Source: Bacillus dicomae
Lineage (GTDB): Bacteria > Bacillota > Bacilli > Bacillales > Bacillaceae_G
Direction of reading: 5' to 3'
DNA length: 64,000 nucleotides
Assembly: GCF_006494425.1 (NCBI RefSeq)
Contig: NZ_VHIV01000002.1
Coordinates: 496,001-560,000, forward strand
Both the position numbers and the translations under genes were made by a program. Positions 24,207-33,078 of this stretch are shown one piece after another (the stretch's first letter is position 1; every line of letters begins with the position of its first letter). The notes below the pieces were generated by a model, which saw only the letters and a program-made list of their open reading frames with translations, was not told the DNA's origin and searched no databases.

Positions 24207-25097
24207 TTATAATTTGCCTGTTCGTTTTTCAAAAGTAAATGTGATAGGAAGATTGGAAGAAGAACTATCACTTTTAAATGTTACTTTCCATTCTTTAGAA
24301 TGGGCTTTAATTTCGAAATTAAGAAGATTCATTGCTCTACGTTTATCTATTTCTAAAAACATATTATGAATTTCTGGCTCTTGCTGTAAATTAAGAGCCT
24401 TTAGTGTGACTGTTAATGTGAAAAAATTTTGCCCTTCATATACTATTTTTGATATTTTTGTTTTTTGTGTATTTAACAATATATAAAAACGGTCTGATGG
24501 AGTTAATTGTACAGAGTCATCAGTAGTTTCATTCTCGCTATTATGAAGTTCAACTAAGAAAGATGTACTATGGGAAGAATCTTTTTTGCTTGTAATCTGT
24601 AATTCAGTAGGAATCATCGGTATTTCATAAAAATCATTCCTTATTATGTTATTGTAATCCTCTGAAAATTTACGGACTTCTTTTGGAAAAGAGTCTTCTT
24701 GTGTACTTAAAAAAGTTTTATGTTGCTTTGGAGTTTTTTTACTAAAATTTATTATTTCTTTAAAGTAATAATTGGATACAGTTAAAAATAAAAAACTACA
24801 AATTAATAAAAAAATTCGATAGGAATTTGGAAAGTGAAAGAACAGTAGTATACATGTAATAAATCCAATTACATAGAAAATAAAGATAAGTAGTTCTAGT
24901 TTCGAGTGAAAGGAGAAACCATAGTTATGAAAAAATTTCATTCCAATTATAATTTGAGCTCCAAAAAACAAAGAAATTCCTAATTGAAAAAATAATAAAT
25001 CAGGCCCTCTCTTAATAACAAAAGTAATGAACGAAATGAAAAGTAAAAATACCCCTAAATAAATTGTTACATTTAATAATCGATCTAATGTAAGCAT
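24207..25097 (-). CDS. Membrane protein with four N-terminal helices and extracellular domain
   Basis: A 296-residue protein. Four hydrophobic helices occupy about the first 120 residues (V-T-I-Y-L-G-V-F-L-L-F-I, L-L-F-F-Q-L-G-I-S-L-F-F, L-E-L-L-I-F-I-F-Y-V-I-G and Y-R-I-F-L-L-I-C-S-F-L-F), followed by a Ser/Lys-rich soluble region of about 170 residues rich in beta-strand-like segments. I choose the ATG at 25097 because AAAGGGG lies 9 nt upstream. I recognise no family. It is divergent from sigK, 182 bp away. Confidence 0.65.
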   Translation of the reverse strand: MLTLDRLLNVTIYLGVFLLFISFITFVIKRGPDLLFFQLGISLFFGAQIIIGMKFFHNYGFSFHSKLELLIFIFYVIGFITCILLFFHFPNSYRIFLLICSFLFLTVSNYYFKEIINFSKKTPKQHKTFLSTQEDSFPKEVRKFSEDYNNIIRNDFYEIPMIPTELQITSKKDSSHSTSFLVELHNSENETTDDSVQLTPSDRFYILLNTQKTKISKIVYEGQNFFTLTVTLKALNLQQEPEIHNMFLEIDKRRAMNLLNFEIKAHSKEWKVTFKSDSSSSNLPITFTFEKRTGKL

Positions 25098-25279
25098 GAA
25101 TAGTGTCCCCTTTAATAGCATATTCATATATAAATAACGATTTTATATAATTATAATATAACAATAAAATATTTTAAATGTTGGAAGTGTTGAGTTTTAT
25201 AAATAAACTGTACAGACACAAACAACCTCACGCCCACATACACTTAGTAAAGACCACTATTTTGGCGGAGGTGAAAGGT

Positions 25280-25993
25280 TTGAGTCTATTCGCCGCAATT
25301 GGATATATGGTTCGAGAAGTGTTTGTTTTTGTTTCTTATGTGAAGAATAATGCGTTTCCGCAGCCGTTATCATCAGACGATGAGAGAAAGTACTTAGAGC
25401 TAATGGAGCAAGGTGATGCTCAAGCGAGGAATCTGTTAATTGAACATAATTTACGGCTTGTAGCTCATATCGTTAAAAAATTTGAAAACACAGGGGAAGA
25501 TGCAGAAGATTTAATTTCAATTGGTACAATCGGGCTCATTAAAGCGATTGAGAGCTATTCTGCAGGAAAAGGAACAAAGCTTGCGACGTATGCAGCTCGC
25601 TGTATTGAAAATGAAATTTTGATGCATTTACGTGTACTGAAAAAAACGAAAAAGGACGTTTCACTTCATGATCCAATCGGGCAAGATAAAGAGGGGAATG
25701 AAATATCGCTTATTGATATATTAAAATCAGAGTCTGAAGATGTAATCGATATGATCCAGCTTAGTATGGAGTTAGAAAAGATTAAAGAGTATATCGATAT
25801 TTTAGACGAACGAGAGAAAGAAGTGATCGTAAAGCGTTTTGGACTGGGGCTTGATAAGGAGAAAACGCAACGAGAGATTGCAAAGGCACTCGGTATTTCT
25901 AGAAGCTATGTATCAAGAATTGAAAAACGTGCTTTAATGAAAATGTTCCATGAATTTGTAAGAGCAGAGAAAGAGAAAAAAGCGAAGGACTAA
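25280..25993 (+). CDS. sigK: RNA polymerase sigma-K precursor (pro-sigK)
   Basis: The 237-residue protein matches sigma-K throughout: region 2 [15 protein letters not shown] and [15 protein letters not shown], and region 4 [21 protein letters not shown]. The hydrophobic pro-sequence (residues 2-19, ending F-V-S) precedes the [12 protein letters not shown] segment where SpoIVFB cleaves. It drives late mother-cell transcription. The reading frame is continuous, so no skin-type element splits it. The start is TTG at 25280, with GGAGGTGA just upstream; a longer frame back to 25178 lacks such a site. Confidence 0.95.
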   Translation: MSLFAAIGYMVREVFVFVSYVKNNAFPQPLSSDDERKYLELMEQGDAQARNLLIEHNLRLVAHIVKKFENTGEDAEDLISIGTIGLIKAIESYSAGKGTKLATYAARCIENEILMHLRVLKKTKKDVSLHDPIGQDKEGNEISLIDILKSESEDVIDMIQLSMELEKIKEYIDILDEREKEVIVKRFGLGLDKEKTQREIAKALGISRSYVSRIEKRALMKMFHEFVRAEKEKKAKD

Positions 25994-26003
25994 TGTACAT
26001 TAC

Positions 26004-26038
26004 AAGCAGCCGTATGTCAAAAAAGGCTGCTTTTCTTT
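26004..26038 (+). terminator. sigK terminator
   Basis: AAGCAGCC (26004-26011) pairs with GGCTGCTT (26025-26032) followed by TTCTTTTT. Confidence 0.8.
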
Positions 26039-26283
26039 TTGTAAATAAGGAAAGAAAAAGGGTTGTGTTCAGAAGAAATCCATGTTCACTGTTGAAAATG
26101 ACGGATTCTATCTGTAATATTAGAGGGTGCTAAACAATTTAAGAATAATACCATACTTAGTTTTCCGCATGTATAATGAAACAGTTCTATATGATATGTG
26201 GGAATAAGAACCAATTTTACATATGATATAGAAGGAAAAGAAGGGGAAGCTAAAGTTATAGACTGATTAGGAGGTTCCGCAAT

Positions 26284-27072
26284 TTGCGACGTACATTATA
26301 TCGACTTATGATCGAACTTACAAATGGTCGTTTTACTTCTTATATATTACGTAAATTTGCACAATCTCGTTTGAGCTCTATCATTATTCCATCGTATGCG
26401 AAAATTTTTCAAATTAATCAAGATGAGATGGAAAAGGGTTTGAAGGAATATAGAACATTGCATGAATTATTTACACGTAAGCTAAAAGAAGGAAAGCGTA
26501 GTATTGATACAGATACATCGAGTATCGTTAGTCCTGTTGATGGTGTTTTTGCTGATCACGGTCCTATTGAGGATACAAAAACATTTGATATTAAAGGAAA
26601 GCGTTATTCGATTGTGGATATGCTAGGTAATGAAGAACGTGCAAAGCGATATGCAGGTGGTACATACATGGTTATTTATTTAAGTCCAAGTCACTATCAT
26701 CGTATTCATAGTCCGCTTTCTGGTTCTGTGACTGAAAGATTTGTACTCGGTAGAAAATCATATCCGGTAAATGCAGCTGGTATGGAATACGGGAAAGAAC
26801 CATTGTCAAAAAATTATCGCTCTGTTACAGAAGTAAATAGTGACGGCGAACATATGGCGCTTGTAAAAGTAGGAGCTATGTTTGTTAACAGTATTGAGCT
26901 GCTGCATGAAAGAGACACTGTTCAAAAAGGTGAAGAAATGGCATACTTTACATTCGGTTCAACAGTTGTGTTATTGTTTGAAAAAGATATGATAGAAGTA
27001 GTGCAGAATTTGAAGAGTGGACAAGAGCTTCGTCTTGGTGAAAAAATTGCTACTCAATTGCTTCATAAGTAA
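26284..27072 (+). CDS. psd: Phosphatidylserine decarboxylase proenzyme
   Basis: The 262-residue inner-membrane-associated enzyme makes phosphatidylethanolamine from phosphatidylserine. It is self-cleaved between Gly225 and Ser226 of the F-G-S-T motif to yield the pyruvoyl group. [22 protein letters not shown] and [10 protein letters not shown] are all present. It starts with TTG, AGGAGG lying 9 nt upstream. The 250-bp gap before it (26033-26283) has only a loosely defined promoter (TATAAT near 26173). A hairpin terminator follows. Confidence 0.95.
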   Translation: MRRTLYRLMIELTNGRFTSYILRKFAQSRLSSIIIPSYAKIFQINQDEMEKGLKEYRTLHELFTRKLKEGKRSIDTDTSSIVSPVDGVFADHGPIEDTKTFDIKGKRYSIVDMLGNEERAKRYAGGTYMVIYLSPSHYHRIHSPLSGSVTERFVLGRKSYPVNAAGMEYGKEPLSKNYRSVTEVNSDGEHMALVKVGAMFVNSIELLHERDTVQKGEEMAYFTFGSTVVLLFEKDMIEVVQNLKSGQELRLGEKIATQLLHK

Positions 27073-27158
27073 AGAAAAGATTGTATAACTGTAAGCAAGA
27101 GTTATGGACAAAGATGCGTAATGATGAAGGTCCCTAGATGGGAGTACTTGTTTATTCG

Positions 27159-27185
27159 AGAGCCATCGCAGGATGGCTCTTTTTA
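27159..27185 (+). terminator. psd terminator
   Basis: AGAGCCATC and GATGGCTCT flank a 4-nt loop, followed by TTTTT. Confidence 0.85.
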
Positions 27186-27220
27186 CAAGTTAGCTAATTA
27201 AAGTTTCACTTTATATGTAA

Positions 27221-27376
27221 TCAAGACGATTTGACAAGCTTGTCCTCTAATGAGCGTCTAATAATTTCTTGTTTTATAAGTAAAATGAAGTCGGGATTTA
27301 ATTTTAGTTCTTTTGCTTTATAATAAGACTCAGTGAGTAACTCAGTAGATAACTGTTCCATATGTTTTGTTTTCAA
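27221..27376 (-). CDS. sda: Sporulation checkpoint inhibitor of KinA
   Basis: This 51-codon gene encodes the Sda anti-kinase helical hairpin: [18 protein letters not shown], then [18 protein letters not shown]. subtilis Sda has the same pattern, with a conserved L-I-x-x-E-I-x-R-R-S-L helix, and binds sporulation histidine kinases to halt Spo0A activation when replication is active or blocked. It starts with TTG behind GGAGG (9 nt away); the internal ATG at 27361 is too far. Upstream it shares a DnaA-box cluster with yqeG. Confidence 0.92.
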   Translation of the reverse strand: MKTKHMEQLSTELLTESYYKAKELKLNPDFILLIKQEIIRRSLEDKLVKSS

Positions 27377-27460
27377 GGTGAGTCACCTCCTAATAATATA
27401 AGGATTGATTCGTTGTTGCATTTAATGTACCAAAAAAATATGACAGTCACAAACGAGTGG

Positions 27461-27559
27461 TTATCCACATACCTAGGTGGATAAAATGTGTATAGATTGT
27501 TAGTAAATTCCAAATTGACTGAAAGATTAATGTGGAAAATGTGTACAATTTTATCCACA
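27461..27559. promoter_or_regulatory. Cluster of four DnaA-box-like sites
   Basis: TTATCCACA occurs perfectly at 27461-27469 and 27551-27559. Near-perfect inverse copies lie at 27476-27484 (GGTGGATAA) and 27531-27539 (TGTGGAAAA). They lie between sda and yqeG. In B. subtilis DnaA activates sda from such a cluster. Confidence 0.8.
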
Positions 27560-27578
27560 GGTCATATATCGAAATATG

Positions 27579-27589
27579 TTGTCGAAAAA
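27579..27589 (+). promoter_or_regulatory. Spo0A-box-like site before yqeG
   Basis: TTGTCGAAAAA contains the 0A core TGTCGAA and the following A-run. It is about 35 bp before the yqeG start. Confidence 0.4.
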
Positions 27590-27623
27590 TTTTTATGAAA
27601 ACTCCTCAAAGAGGTGAAAGAAA

Positions 27624-28136
27624 TTGAAGCTATTTTTACCAAATGAATATGTGAAAAATGTATATCACGTTCAACCAGAAGATTTGAAGAAACGTGGAAT
27701 TAAAGGTGTTATTACTGATTTAGATAACACGTTAATTGAATGGGATCGTCCAAATGCAACACCGCAACTTGAAGAATGGTTTTTGAAAATGAAAGAGCAA
27801 GGCATTCAAGTAACGGTCGTTTCAAATAATAATGAGCAACGAGTAAAAGATTTTGCTGATCCATTAGGCATTCCATTTATTCATAGTGCGCGTAAGCCAT
27901 TTGTTCGTGCGTTTAAGCGTGCGATACAAGAGATGCAGTTGCAACCAGATGAAGTTGTAGTAATTGGGGATCAGTTACTAACGGATGTGCTAGGTGGAAA
28001 CCGAGTGGGACTTCATACGATTTTAGTTGTACCGGTAGCACAAACGGACGGATTAGTAACGCGCTTTAATCGAAAAATTGAACGAAGAATTATGAGAAAT
28101 ATGAAGAAAAAAGGTTTAATTAACTGGGAGGAATAA
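27624..28136 (+). CDS. yqeG: YqeG-family HAD phosphatase
   Basis: The 170-residue HAD-superfamily hydrolase has motif I D-L-D-N-T-L-I-E-W-D near residue 36, motif II V-S-N-N-N-E, motif III K-P-F and motif IV V-I-G-D-Q-L-L-T-D. It lies at the head of the conserved yqeG-yqeH-aroE operon and is often linked to phosphatidylglycerophosphate phosphatase-like families, but its substrate is not established by sequence. It starts with TTG behind AGAGGTGA. Two base pairs separate it from yqeH. Confidence 0.92.
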   Translation: MKLFLPNEYVKNVYHVQPEDLKKRGIKGVITDLDNTLIEWDRPNATPQLEEWFLKMKEQGIQVTVVSNNNEQRVKDFADPLGIPFIHSARKPFVRAFKRAIQEMQLQPDEVVVIGDQLLTDVLGGNRVGLHTILVVPVAQTDGLVTRFNRKIERRIMRNMKKKGLINWEE

Positions 28137-28138
28137 GC

Positions 28139-29245
28139 TTGACTGAAACAATTAAATGTATTGGTTGCGGTGTAGAAATTCAAACAGAAGATAAAAATGA
28201 AGTGGGATATGCTCCTGCCTCATCTTTAGAGAAAGAACAAGTAATTTGTCAACGCTGTTTTCGCTTGAAGCATTACAACGAAATTCAAGATGTATCATTA
28301 ACAGATGATGATTTCCTACGTATTCTAAATGGAATTGGAAAGTCGGATGCGTTAGTAGTTAAGATTGTAGATATTTTTGATTTTAATGGTAGCTGGTTAC
28401 CTGGCTTACATCGTTTCGTGGGAAATAATAAAGTATTACTTGTTGGGAATAAAGCTGATTTAATTCCTAAGTCAGTAAAACATGATAAAGTAAAGCATTG
28501 GATGCGTTATAGTGCAAAGCAGCTAGGATTAAAGCCAGAAGATGTCTTTTTAATTAGTGCAGCGAAGGGACAAGGGATTGCTGAGCTAGCAGATGCGATT
28601 GAGTATTACCGCGGTGGAAAAGATGTTTACGTTGTTGGATGTACAAATGTAGGGAAATCAACATTTATTAATCGTATGATTAAAGAATTTAGTGATGAGA
28701 CTGAAAATGTAATTACAACATCTCATTTCCCAGGAACAACGCTTGATTTAATTGATATTCCGTTAGACGAAGAATCTTCTTTATATGATACGCCAGGTAT
28801 TATTAACCACCATCAAATGGCTCATTATGTTGGAAAACAAAGCTTAAAGCTTATTACACCAACAAAAGAAATTAAGCCGATGGTGTTCCAATTAAATGAA
28901 GAACAAACATTGTTCTTTAGTGGACTGGCACGTTTTGATTATGTGAGTGGCGGTCGTCGTGCATTTACTTGTCACTTCTCAAATCGTTTAACAATCCATC
29001 GTACAAAGCTTGAGAAAGCAGATGAATTGTATAAAAATCATGCTGGGGATTTACTAAGCCCGCCAACACCAGAAGAATTAGAAAATATGCCAGAGCTAGT
29101 GAAATACGAGTTTAATATTCGTGAACCAAAAACGGATGTTGTATTCTCTGGATTAGGATGGGTTACTGTGAACGAACCGGGAGCAAAAATTGTTGCACAC
29201 GTACCAAAGGGAGTAAGTGTTTCATTGCGTAAATCTTTAATTTAA
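28139..29245 (+). CDS. yqeH: Ribosome-biogenesis GTPase
   Basis: The 368-residue circularly permuted GTPase shows an N-terminal zinc finger C-I-G-C-G-V...C-Q-R-C, then G4 N-K-A-D, and later G1 G-C-T-N-V-G-K-S-T and the G3 D-T-P-G. This permuted order is diagnostic of YqeH. It supports 30S assembly. The C-terminal half adds RNA-binding-type strands. It starts with TTG behind GGGAGGA and is cotranscribed with aroE. Confidence 0.95.
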   Translation: MTETIKCIGCGVEIQTEDKNEVGYAPASSLEKEQVICQRCFRLKHYNEIQDVSLTDDDFLRILNGIGKSDALVVKIVDIFDFNGSWLPGLHRFVGNNKVLLVGNKADLIPKSVKHDKVKHWMRYSAKQLGLKPEDVFLISAAKGQGIAELADAIEYYRGGKDVYVVGCTNVGKSTFINRMIKEFSDETENVITTSHFPGTTLDLIDIPLDEESSLYDTPGIINHHQMAHYVGKQSLKLITPTKEIKPMVFQLNEEQTLFFSGLARFDYVSGGRRAFTCHFSNRLTIHRTKLEKADELYKNHAGDLLSPPTPEELENMPELVKYEFNIREPKTDVVFSGLGWVTVNEPGAKIVAHVPKGVSVSLRKSLI

Positions 29246-29260
29246 TATGGAGAGGGATTT

Positions 29261-30094
29261 ATGAAACAATTATATGGTGTAATCGGAAATCCAATTGGAC
29301 ATTCATTATCACCCGTTATGCATAACGATGCATTTGAACACTTGAATATGGATGCCCATTATCATGCGTTTCTTGTTAAAGAGGAAGTGCTAGGGGAAGC
29401 AGTAAGAGGTTTAAAAGCGTTGGGTATTTCAGGATTTAATGTAACAACTCCGCACAAAGTTGCGATTATGGATTATTTGGATGAGATTGACCCACTAGCA
29501 AAACAAATTGGTGCAGTAAATACGGTGGTTCATAAGGATGGAAAATTGATTGGCTACAATACAGATGGAATTGGTTTTGTCCGAGCCCTACAGTCAATTA
29601 GTAGTGAACCACTTCAAGAGAAACGTATTTTATTGCTTGGCGCAGGTGGTGCTAGTCGAGCTATTTATTTTTCTCTTGCTGATGTAGGTGTGAAAGAAAT
29701 TGATGTAGCTAATCGTACAGTAGATAAAGCGAAAGAACTTATTGCTGCATGTATGACTACTGTTAACTCTGTTGCTTTATCGCTAGAAAAGGCAACAGAA
29801 GAACAAGGGAATTATGATATTATCATTCAGACGACAACAATAGGTATGCATCCACGCGTCGACCATACGCCATTACAAATTTCTTCGTTAAAAAAAGGAA
29901 CAATTGTATCAGATATAATTTATAATCCATTTGAAACGAAAATTTTATGTGAGGCGAAAGAGCAAGGTGCAATGATTCAAAATGGTATTGATATGTTTGT
30001 TTATCAAGGAGCGCTTGCCTTTGAAATGTGGACAGGGCGTATACCGAATATCGATAGAATGAAACAATTAGTTATAAAAAAGCTTGGAGGCTAA
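29261..30094 (+). CDS. aroE: Shikimate 5-dehydrogenase
   Basis: The 277-residue NADPH-dependent enzyme reduces 3-dehydroshikimate to shikimate in the aromatic pathway. It has the substrate site [10 protein letters not shown], the catalytic Lys in V-T-T-P-H-K, and the NADP-binding G-A-G-G-A-S-R-A-I near residue 128, plus Q-T-T-T-I-G-M-H-P. It lies in the middle of the yqeG operon, fifteen base pairs from yqeH and five from yhbY. Confidence 0.97.
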   Translation: MKQLYGVIGNPIGHSLSPVMHNDAFEHLNMDAHYHAFLVKEEVLGEAVRGLKALGISGFNVTTPHKVAIMDYLDEIDPLAKQIGAVNTVVHKDGKLIGYNTDGIGFVRALQSISSEPLQEKRILLLGAGGASRAIYFSLADVGVKEIDVANRTVDKAKELIAACMTTVNSVALSLEKATEEQGNYDIIIQTTTIGMHPRVDHTPLQISSLKKGTIVSDIIYNPFETKILCEAKEQGAMIQNGIDMFVYQGALAFEMWTGRIPNIDRMKQLVIKKLGG

Positions 30095-30099
30095 CATAT

Positions 30100-30393
30100 A
30101 TGTTAACAGGAAAACAAAAAAGATTTTTACGTGCACAAGCACATCATTTAACACCAATTTTTCAAGTAGGAAAAGGCGGAGTAAATGAGAACATGATTAA
30201 ACAAATCGCAGATACTTTAGAAGCTCGTGAGTTATTTAAAGTAAGTGTGCTACAAAACTGTGAATTCGATCGTCGTGAAGTTGCAGAAGAACTTGCAAAA
30301 GGTGCACGTGCTGAAATCGTTCAAGTAATTGGAAGTACAATCGTTTTATACAAAGAATCAAGAGAAAATAAGCAAATTAAACTTCCTCGATAA
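30100..30393 (+). CDS. yhbY: YhbY/YqeI CRM-domain RNA-binding protein
   Basis: The 97-residue protein is a single CRM domain: K-Q-K-R-F-L-R-A-Q-A-H-H-L, F-Q-V-G-K-G-G-V-N-E-N, A-R-E-L-F-K-V-S-V-L and I-G-S-T-I-V-L-Y-K. CRM proteins bind 23S-rRNA precursors and assist large-subunit assembly. It fits the ribosome-assembly theme of the operon (yqeH, rsfS). Confidence 0.94.
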   Translation: MLTGKQKRFLRAQAHHLTPIFQVGKGGVNENMIKQIADTLEARELFKVSVLQNCEFDRREVAEELAKGARAEIVQVIGSTIVLYKESRENKQIKLPR

Positions 30394-30462
30394 AAAGACT
30401 AGCATGTGCTATTTTTATCGTTAGTAATGATGTAGAGAGCGAAACCAATTGAACTTTTATTA

Positions 30463-30503
30463 ACAGTGAACTCTCTTTGGATAGAAATGAAGAGAGTTGC
30501 TGT
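30463..30503 (+). promoter_or_regulatory. Leader hairpin before nadD
   Basis: AACTCTCT (30469-30476) pairs with AGAGAGTT (30491-30498), and the flanking ACAG/CTGT (30463-30466, 30500-30503) extends the stem across a small internal loop. It has no T-run after it, so it is not a terminator; the nadD start is 25 nt downstream. Confidence 0.4.
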
Positions 30504-30527
30504 ATGTAAAAGGAAGGGGCGTTTCTT

Positions 30528-31097
30528 TTGAGAAAAATTGGCATCATTGGCGGTACATTTGATCCGCCGCATTATGGACATTTGCTCATTGCAAATGAAG
30601 TGTATCACGCTTTGAATTTAGAAGAAGTATGGTTTTTACCGAACCAAATTCCGCCGCATAAACAAGGGCGAAATATTACAAGTGTAGAAAGTCGTTTACA
30701 AATGTTAGAGCTTGCGACTGAGGCAGAGGAACATTTTTCTATTTGTTTAGAAGAGCTAAGCAGGAAGGGCCCATCTTATACGTATGACACTATGCTACAA
30801 TTGACGAAGAAGCATCCGGATGTGCAGTTTCACTTTATTATTGGTGGAGATATGGTAGAGTATTTACCGAAGTGGTATAACATTGAGGTGTTACTTGATC
30901 TTGTAACGTTTGTTGGGGTTGCAAGACCTGGTTATACATTGCGTACACCTTATCCTATCACCACGGTGGAAATTCCGGAATTTGCAGTTTCTTCATCTTT
31001 ATTGCGTGAGAGGTATAAAGAGAAGAAAACATGTAAATATTTACTTCCTGAAAAAGTACAGGTATATATCGAGAGGAATGGGTTGTATGAATCGTGA
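30528..31097 (+). CDS. nadD: Nicotinate-mononucleotide adenylyltransferase
   Basis: The 189-residue enzyme transfers AMP to nicotinate mononucleotide in NAD synthesis. The nucleotidyl-transferase signature [12 protein letters not shown] is at its N-terminus and the second signature [10 protein letters not shown] near the C-terminus. It starts with TTG behind AGGAAGGGG. Its 3' end overlaps the start of yqeK by 11 bp. Confidence 0.96.
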   Translation: MRKIGIIGGTFDPPHYGHLLIANEVYHALNLEEVWFLPNQIPPHKQGRNITSVESRLQMLELATEAEEHFSICLEELSRKGPSYTYDTMLQLTKKHPDVQFHFIIGGDMVEYLPKWYNIEVLLDLVTFVGVARPGYTLRTPYPITTVEIPEFAVSSSLLRERYKEKKTCKYLLPEKVQVYIERNGLYES

Positions 31098-31656
31098 GAA
31101 AGCACTTCATATTGTCAAACAACAAATGCATGAAAAACGTTATATACACACAATTGGTGTAATGGAGACAGCAATTGAACTTGCTAAGTTATACGGTGTG
31201 GATGAAAAAAAGGCTGAAGTTGCAGCTATATTCCATGATTATGCGAAGTGTAGAGCGATTTCGGAGATGGAAGAGATTATTAAAAGTGAAGATTTGCCGA
31301 AAGATTTACTTTGTTATAATAAAGAGCTATGGCATGCACCTGTTGGGGCATACTTAGTAGAAAAAGAAGTAGGTATTACGGATCCTGAAATCCTGCAAGC
31401 TATTACATATCATACAAGTGGTCATGAGAAAATGACGATGTTAGATAAAGTAATTTATGTAGCTGATTACATTGAGCCTGGGCGAAAGTTTCCAGGGGTG
31501 GAGGAAGCTCGTAAACTCGCATATGCGGATATAAATCAAGCTTTATTATTTGCGTTAAAGAGAACAATTCAATTTTTAATGGAAAAAGATCAAACGATTT
31601 ATCCATTAACATTCCAAACATACAATGCAGTTATCAAGGAGGAAATTAGTAAATGA
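31087..31656 (+). CDS. yqeK: HD-domain Ap4A hydrolase, YqeK
   Basis: The 189-residue protein has the HD metal motif I-F-H-D-Y-A-K, the earlier R-Y-I-H-T-I-G-V, and Y-H-T-S-G-H for the third metal His. YqeK proteins hydrolyse Ap4A symmetrically to ADP. I use the ATG at 31087 (AGAGGAA 8 nt before); a longer frame reading back to 30910 is the shadow of nadD. The gene overlaps nadD at its start and rsfS at its end. Confidence 0.93.
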   Translation: MNREKALHIVKQQMHEKRYIHTIGVMETAIELAKLYGVDEKKAEVAAIFHDYAKCRAISEMEEIIKSEDLPKDLLCYNKELWHAPVGAYLVEKEVGITDPEILQAITYHTSGHEKMTMLDKVIYVADYIEPGRKFPGVEEARKLAYADINQALLFALKRTIQFLMEKDQTIYPLTFQTYNAVIKEEISK

Positions 31657-32009
31657 AAGATAAAGATTTATTAGTATTAGCAGCAAAAGCGGCTGATGAT
31701 AAGAGAGCAGAAGATATGGTTGTCCTAAATATGCAAGGTATTTCACCAATTGCAGATTATTTCATTATTTGTCACGGTAACTCAGATAAGCAAGTGCAAG
31801 CAATTGCACGTGAAATTAAGTCAAAAGCACATGAGTTCCAAATCGACGTACAACGTATGGAAGGTTTTGACGAAGCACGCTGGGTATTAGTTGATCTTGG
31901 AGATGTAGTTGCCCATGTATTCCATAAAGATGAGCGTAATCACTATAATTTAGAGCGTCTATGGGGCGATGTACCGCGTGAAGATATTACAGACGAGCTA
32001 GACCAATGA
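31653..32009 (+). CDS. rsfS: Ribosomal silencing factor RsfS
   Basis: The 118-residue RsfS/YbeB/Iojap protein binds L14 on the 50S subunit and blocks subunit joining when nutrients are scarce. Its core I-A-D-Y-F-I-I-C-H-G-N-S-D-K-Q-V and E-A-R-W-V-L-V-D-L-G-D-V-V-A-H-V-F are conserved. It overlaps yqeK by 4 bp and yqeM by 4 bp. Confidence 0.95.
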   Translation: MKDKDLLVLAAKAADDKRAEDMVVLNMQGISPIADYFIICHGNSDKQVQAIAREIKSKAHEFQIDVQRMEGFDEARWVLVDLGDVVAHVFHKDERNHYNLERLWGDVPREDITDELDQ

Positions 32010-32755
32010 AATACGAACAATTTGCATTGTTGTACGACGAACTAATGAATGATGTTCCTTATGATAAATGGGTGGAATTCACAGAGGAAAGTTTACAGCA
32101 AGCGGATATGAAAGAGGCGAAGATTCTTGATGTAGCATGCGGTACTGGTAATGTAACACTGCCGCTTGTACAAAAGGGTTACGATGTAATCGGTGTCGAT
32201 CTTTCAGAAGAAATGTTAACGGTCGCTCAGCAAAAACTAGGCGGGGAAGGACATTTTATTCCTTTTTACCAACAAGACATGCGAGAGCTTGATGTTCCAG
32301 GTGAGTTTGACTGTGTAACGATCTTTTGTGATTCATTAAATTATGTATTGCAAGAAGGTGGGGTACAAGAAACATTTCGAAGAGTGTTTCACCATTTACG
32401 TCAAGATGGTTTGTTTTTATTTGATGTACATTCTTTATATAAAATCCATCATGTATTTCAAAATGAAACATACACAGTGAATGGGGAAGAAATATCTCTT
32501 ATTTGGAATTGCTTCCCTGGTGAAGAATCAAATAGTGTAGAACATGATTTAACATTCTTTGTTCAAGATCCAGAAGAAGATGTGTACCATCGTTTTGACG
32601 AATGTCACGTGCAACGTGCATATCCAGTTGAAGAGTTAACAAAATGGCTTGAAGAGGCTGGTTTTACAGTGATTCGTGTGACTGGTGATTTTGAACGACT
32701 TGAAGTTACAGAACAAACAGAGCGTATTTTCTTCATGGCGAAGAAAAACGGATAA
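32006..32755 (+). CDS. yqeM: SAM-dependent methyltransferase YqeM
   Basis: The 249-residue class I methyltransferase has motif I L-D-V-A-C-G-T-G-N-V-T and motif II V-I-G-V-D-L-S, with F-C-D-S-L-N-Y as the post-motif II region. Its substrate is unknown. It is the last gene of the yqeG operon. A structured repeat begins at its stop codon and a terminator follows near 32909. Confidence 0.9.
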   Translation: MKYEQFALLYDELMNDVPYDKWVEFTEESLQQADMKEAKILDVACGTGNVTLPLVQKGYDVIGVDLSEEMLTVAQQKLGGEGHFIPFYQQDMRELDVPGEFDCVTIFCDSLNYVLQEGGVQETFRRVFHHLRQDGLFLFDVHSLYKIHHVFQNETYTVNGEEISLIWNCFPGEESNSVEHDLTFFVQDPEEDVYHRFDECHVQRAYPVEELTKWLEEAGFTVIRVTGDFERLEVTEQTERIFFMAKKNG

Positions 32756-32905
32756 AGTGAAACTTTAATCAGCGGGGGTCTTCACCCTCCGCTCATTATT
32801 AGTTGAACCAATCGGGCTTTTACGGGCAGTCCGACCCCCACTGAAATTCTTTGCTTTCGCTGAGTTTTGAGGTGGGGATCTTACTGGCCGGCAAATAGCG
32901 GGGTA
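32754..32905 (+). repeat. Structured intergenic repeat, copy A
   Basis: Starting at the yqeM stop, AAAGTGAAACTTTAATCAG opens a ~150-bp element with G/C-rich hairpins (AATCAGCGGGGGT against ACCCTCCGC). It ends with CAAATAGCGGGGTAAAA. The same opening and the closing AAATAGCGGG recur at 53009-53096, and the opening alone at 61350. It resembles the dispersed bcr-type repeats known in the B. cereus group, but I cannot number it. Confidence 0.7.
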
Positions 32906-32908
32906 AAA

Positions 32909-32939
32909 CAAAAGCAACCGAGAAGGTTGCTTTTGTTTT
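32909..32939 (+). terminator. Terminator of the yqeG operon
   Basis: CAAAAGCAACC and GGTTGCTTTTG flank a 5-nt loop, followed by TTTTG. Confidence 0.8.
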
Positions 32940-33078
32940 GTAAAGAAACTGTAATTTTAGTTCTAGCATAATAAGAAGCTGATATACGTGAAGTGTGAAA
33001 ATGCTAGTTTAAGTGAAAATATAATGTAAAAAAAGTAAGTATTTATAAAAAGGATTTGGAATGACGATGACGTATTTA

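Noticed and set aside
25237-25244. CATACACT as a SigE -10 element for sigK
   Set aside because: It matches the -10 consensus but no -35 (KMATATT) is found 14 bp upstream, so I did not list it.
30910-31086. A long N-terminal extension of yqeK
   Set aside because: It lies wholly within nadD in another frame. The ATG at 31087 has a good ribosome site.
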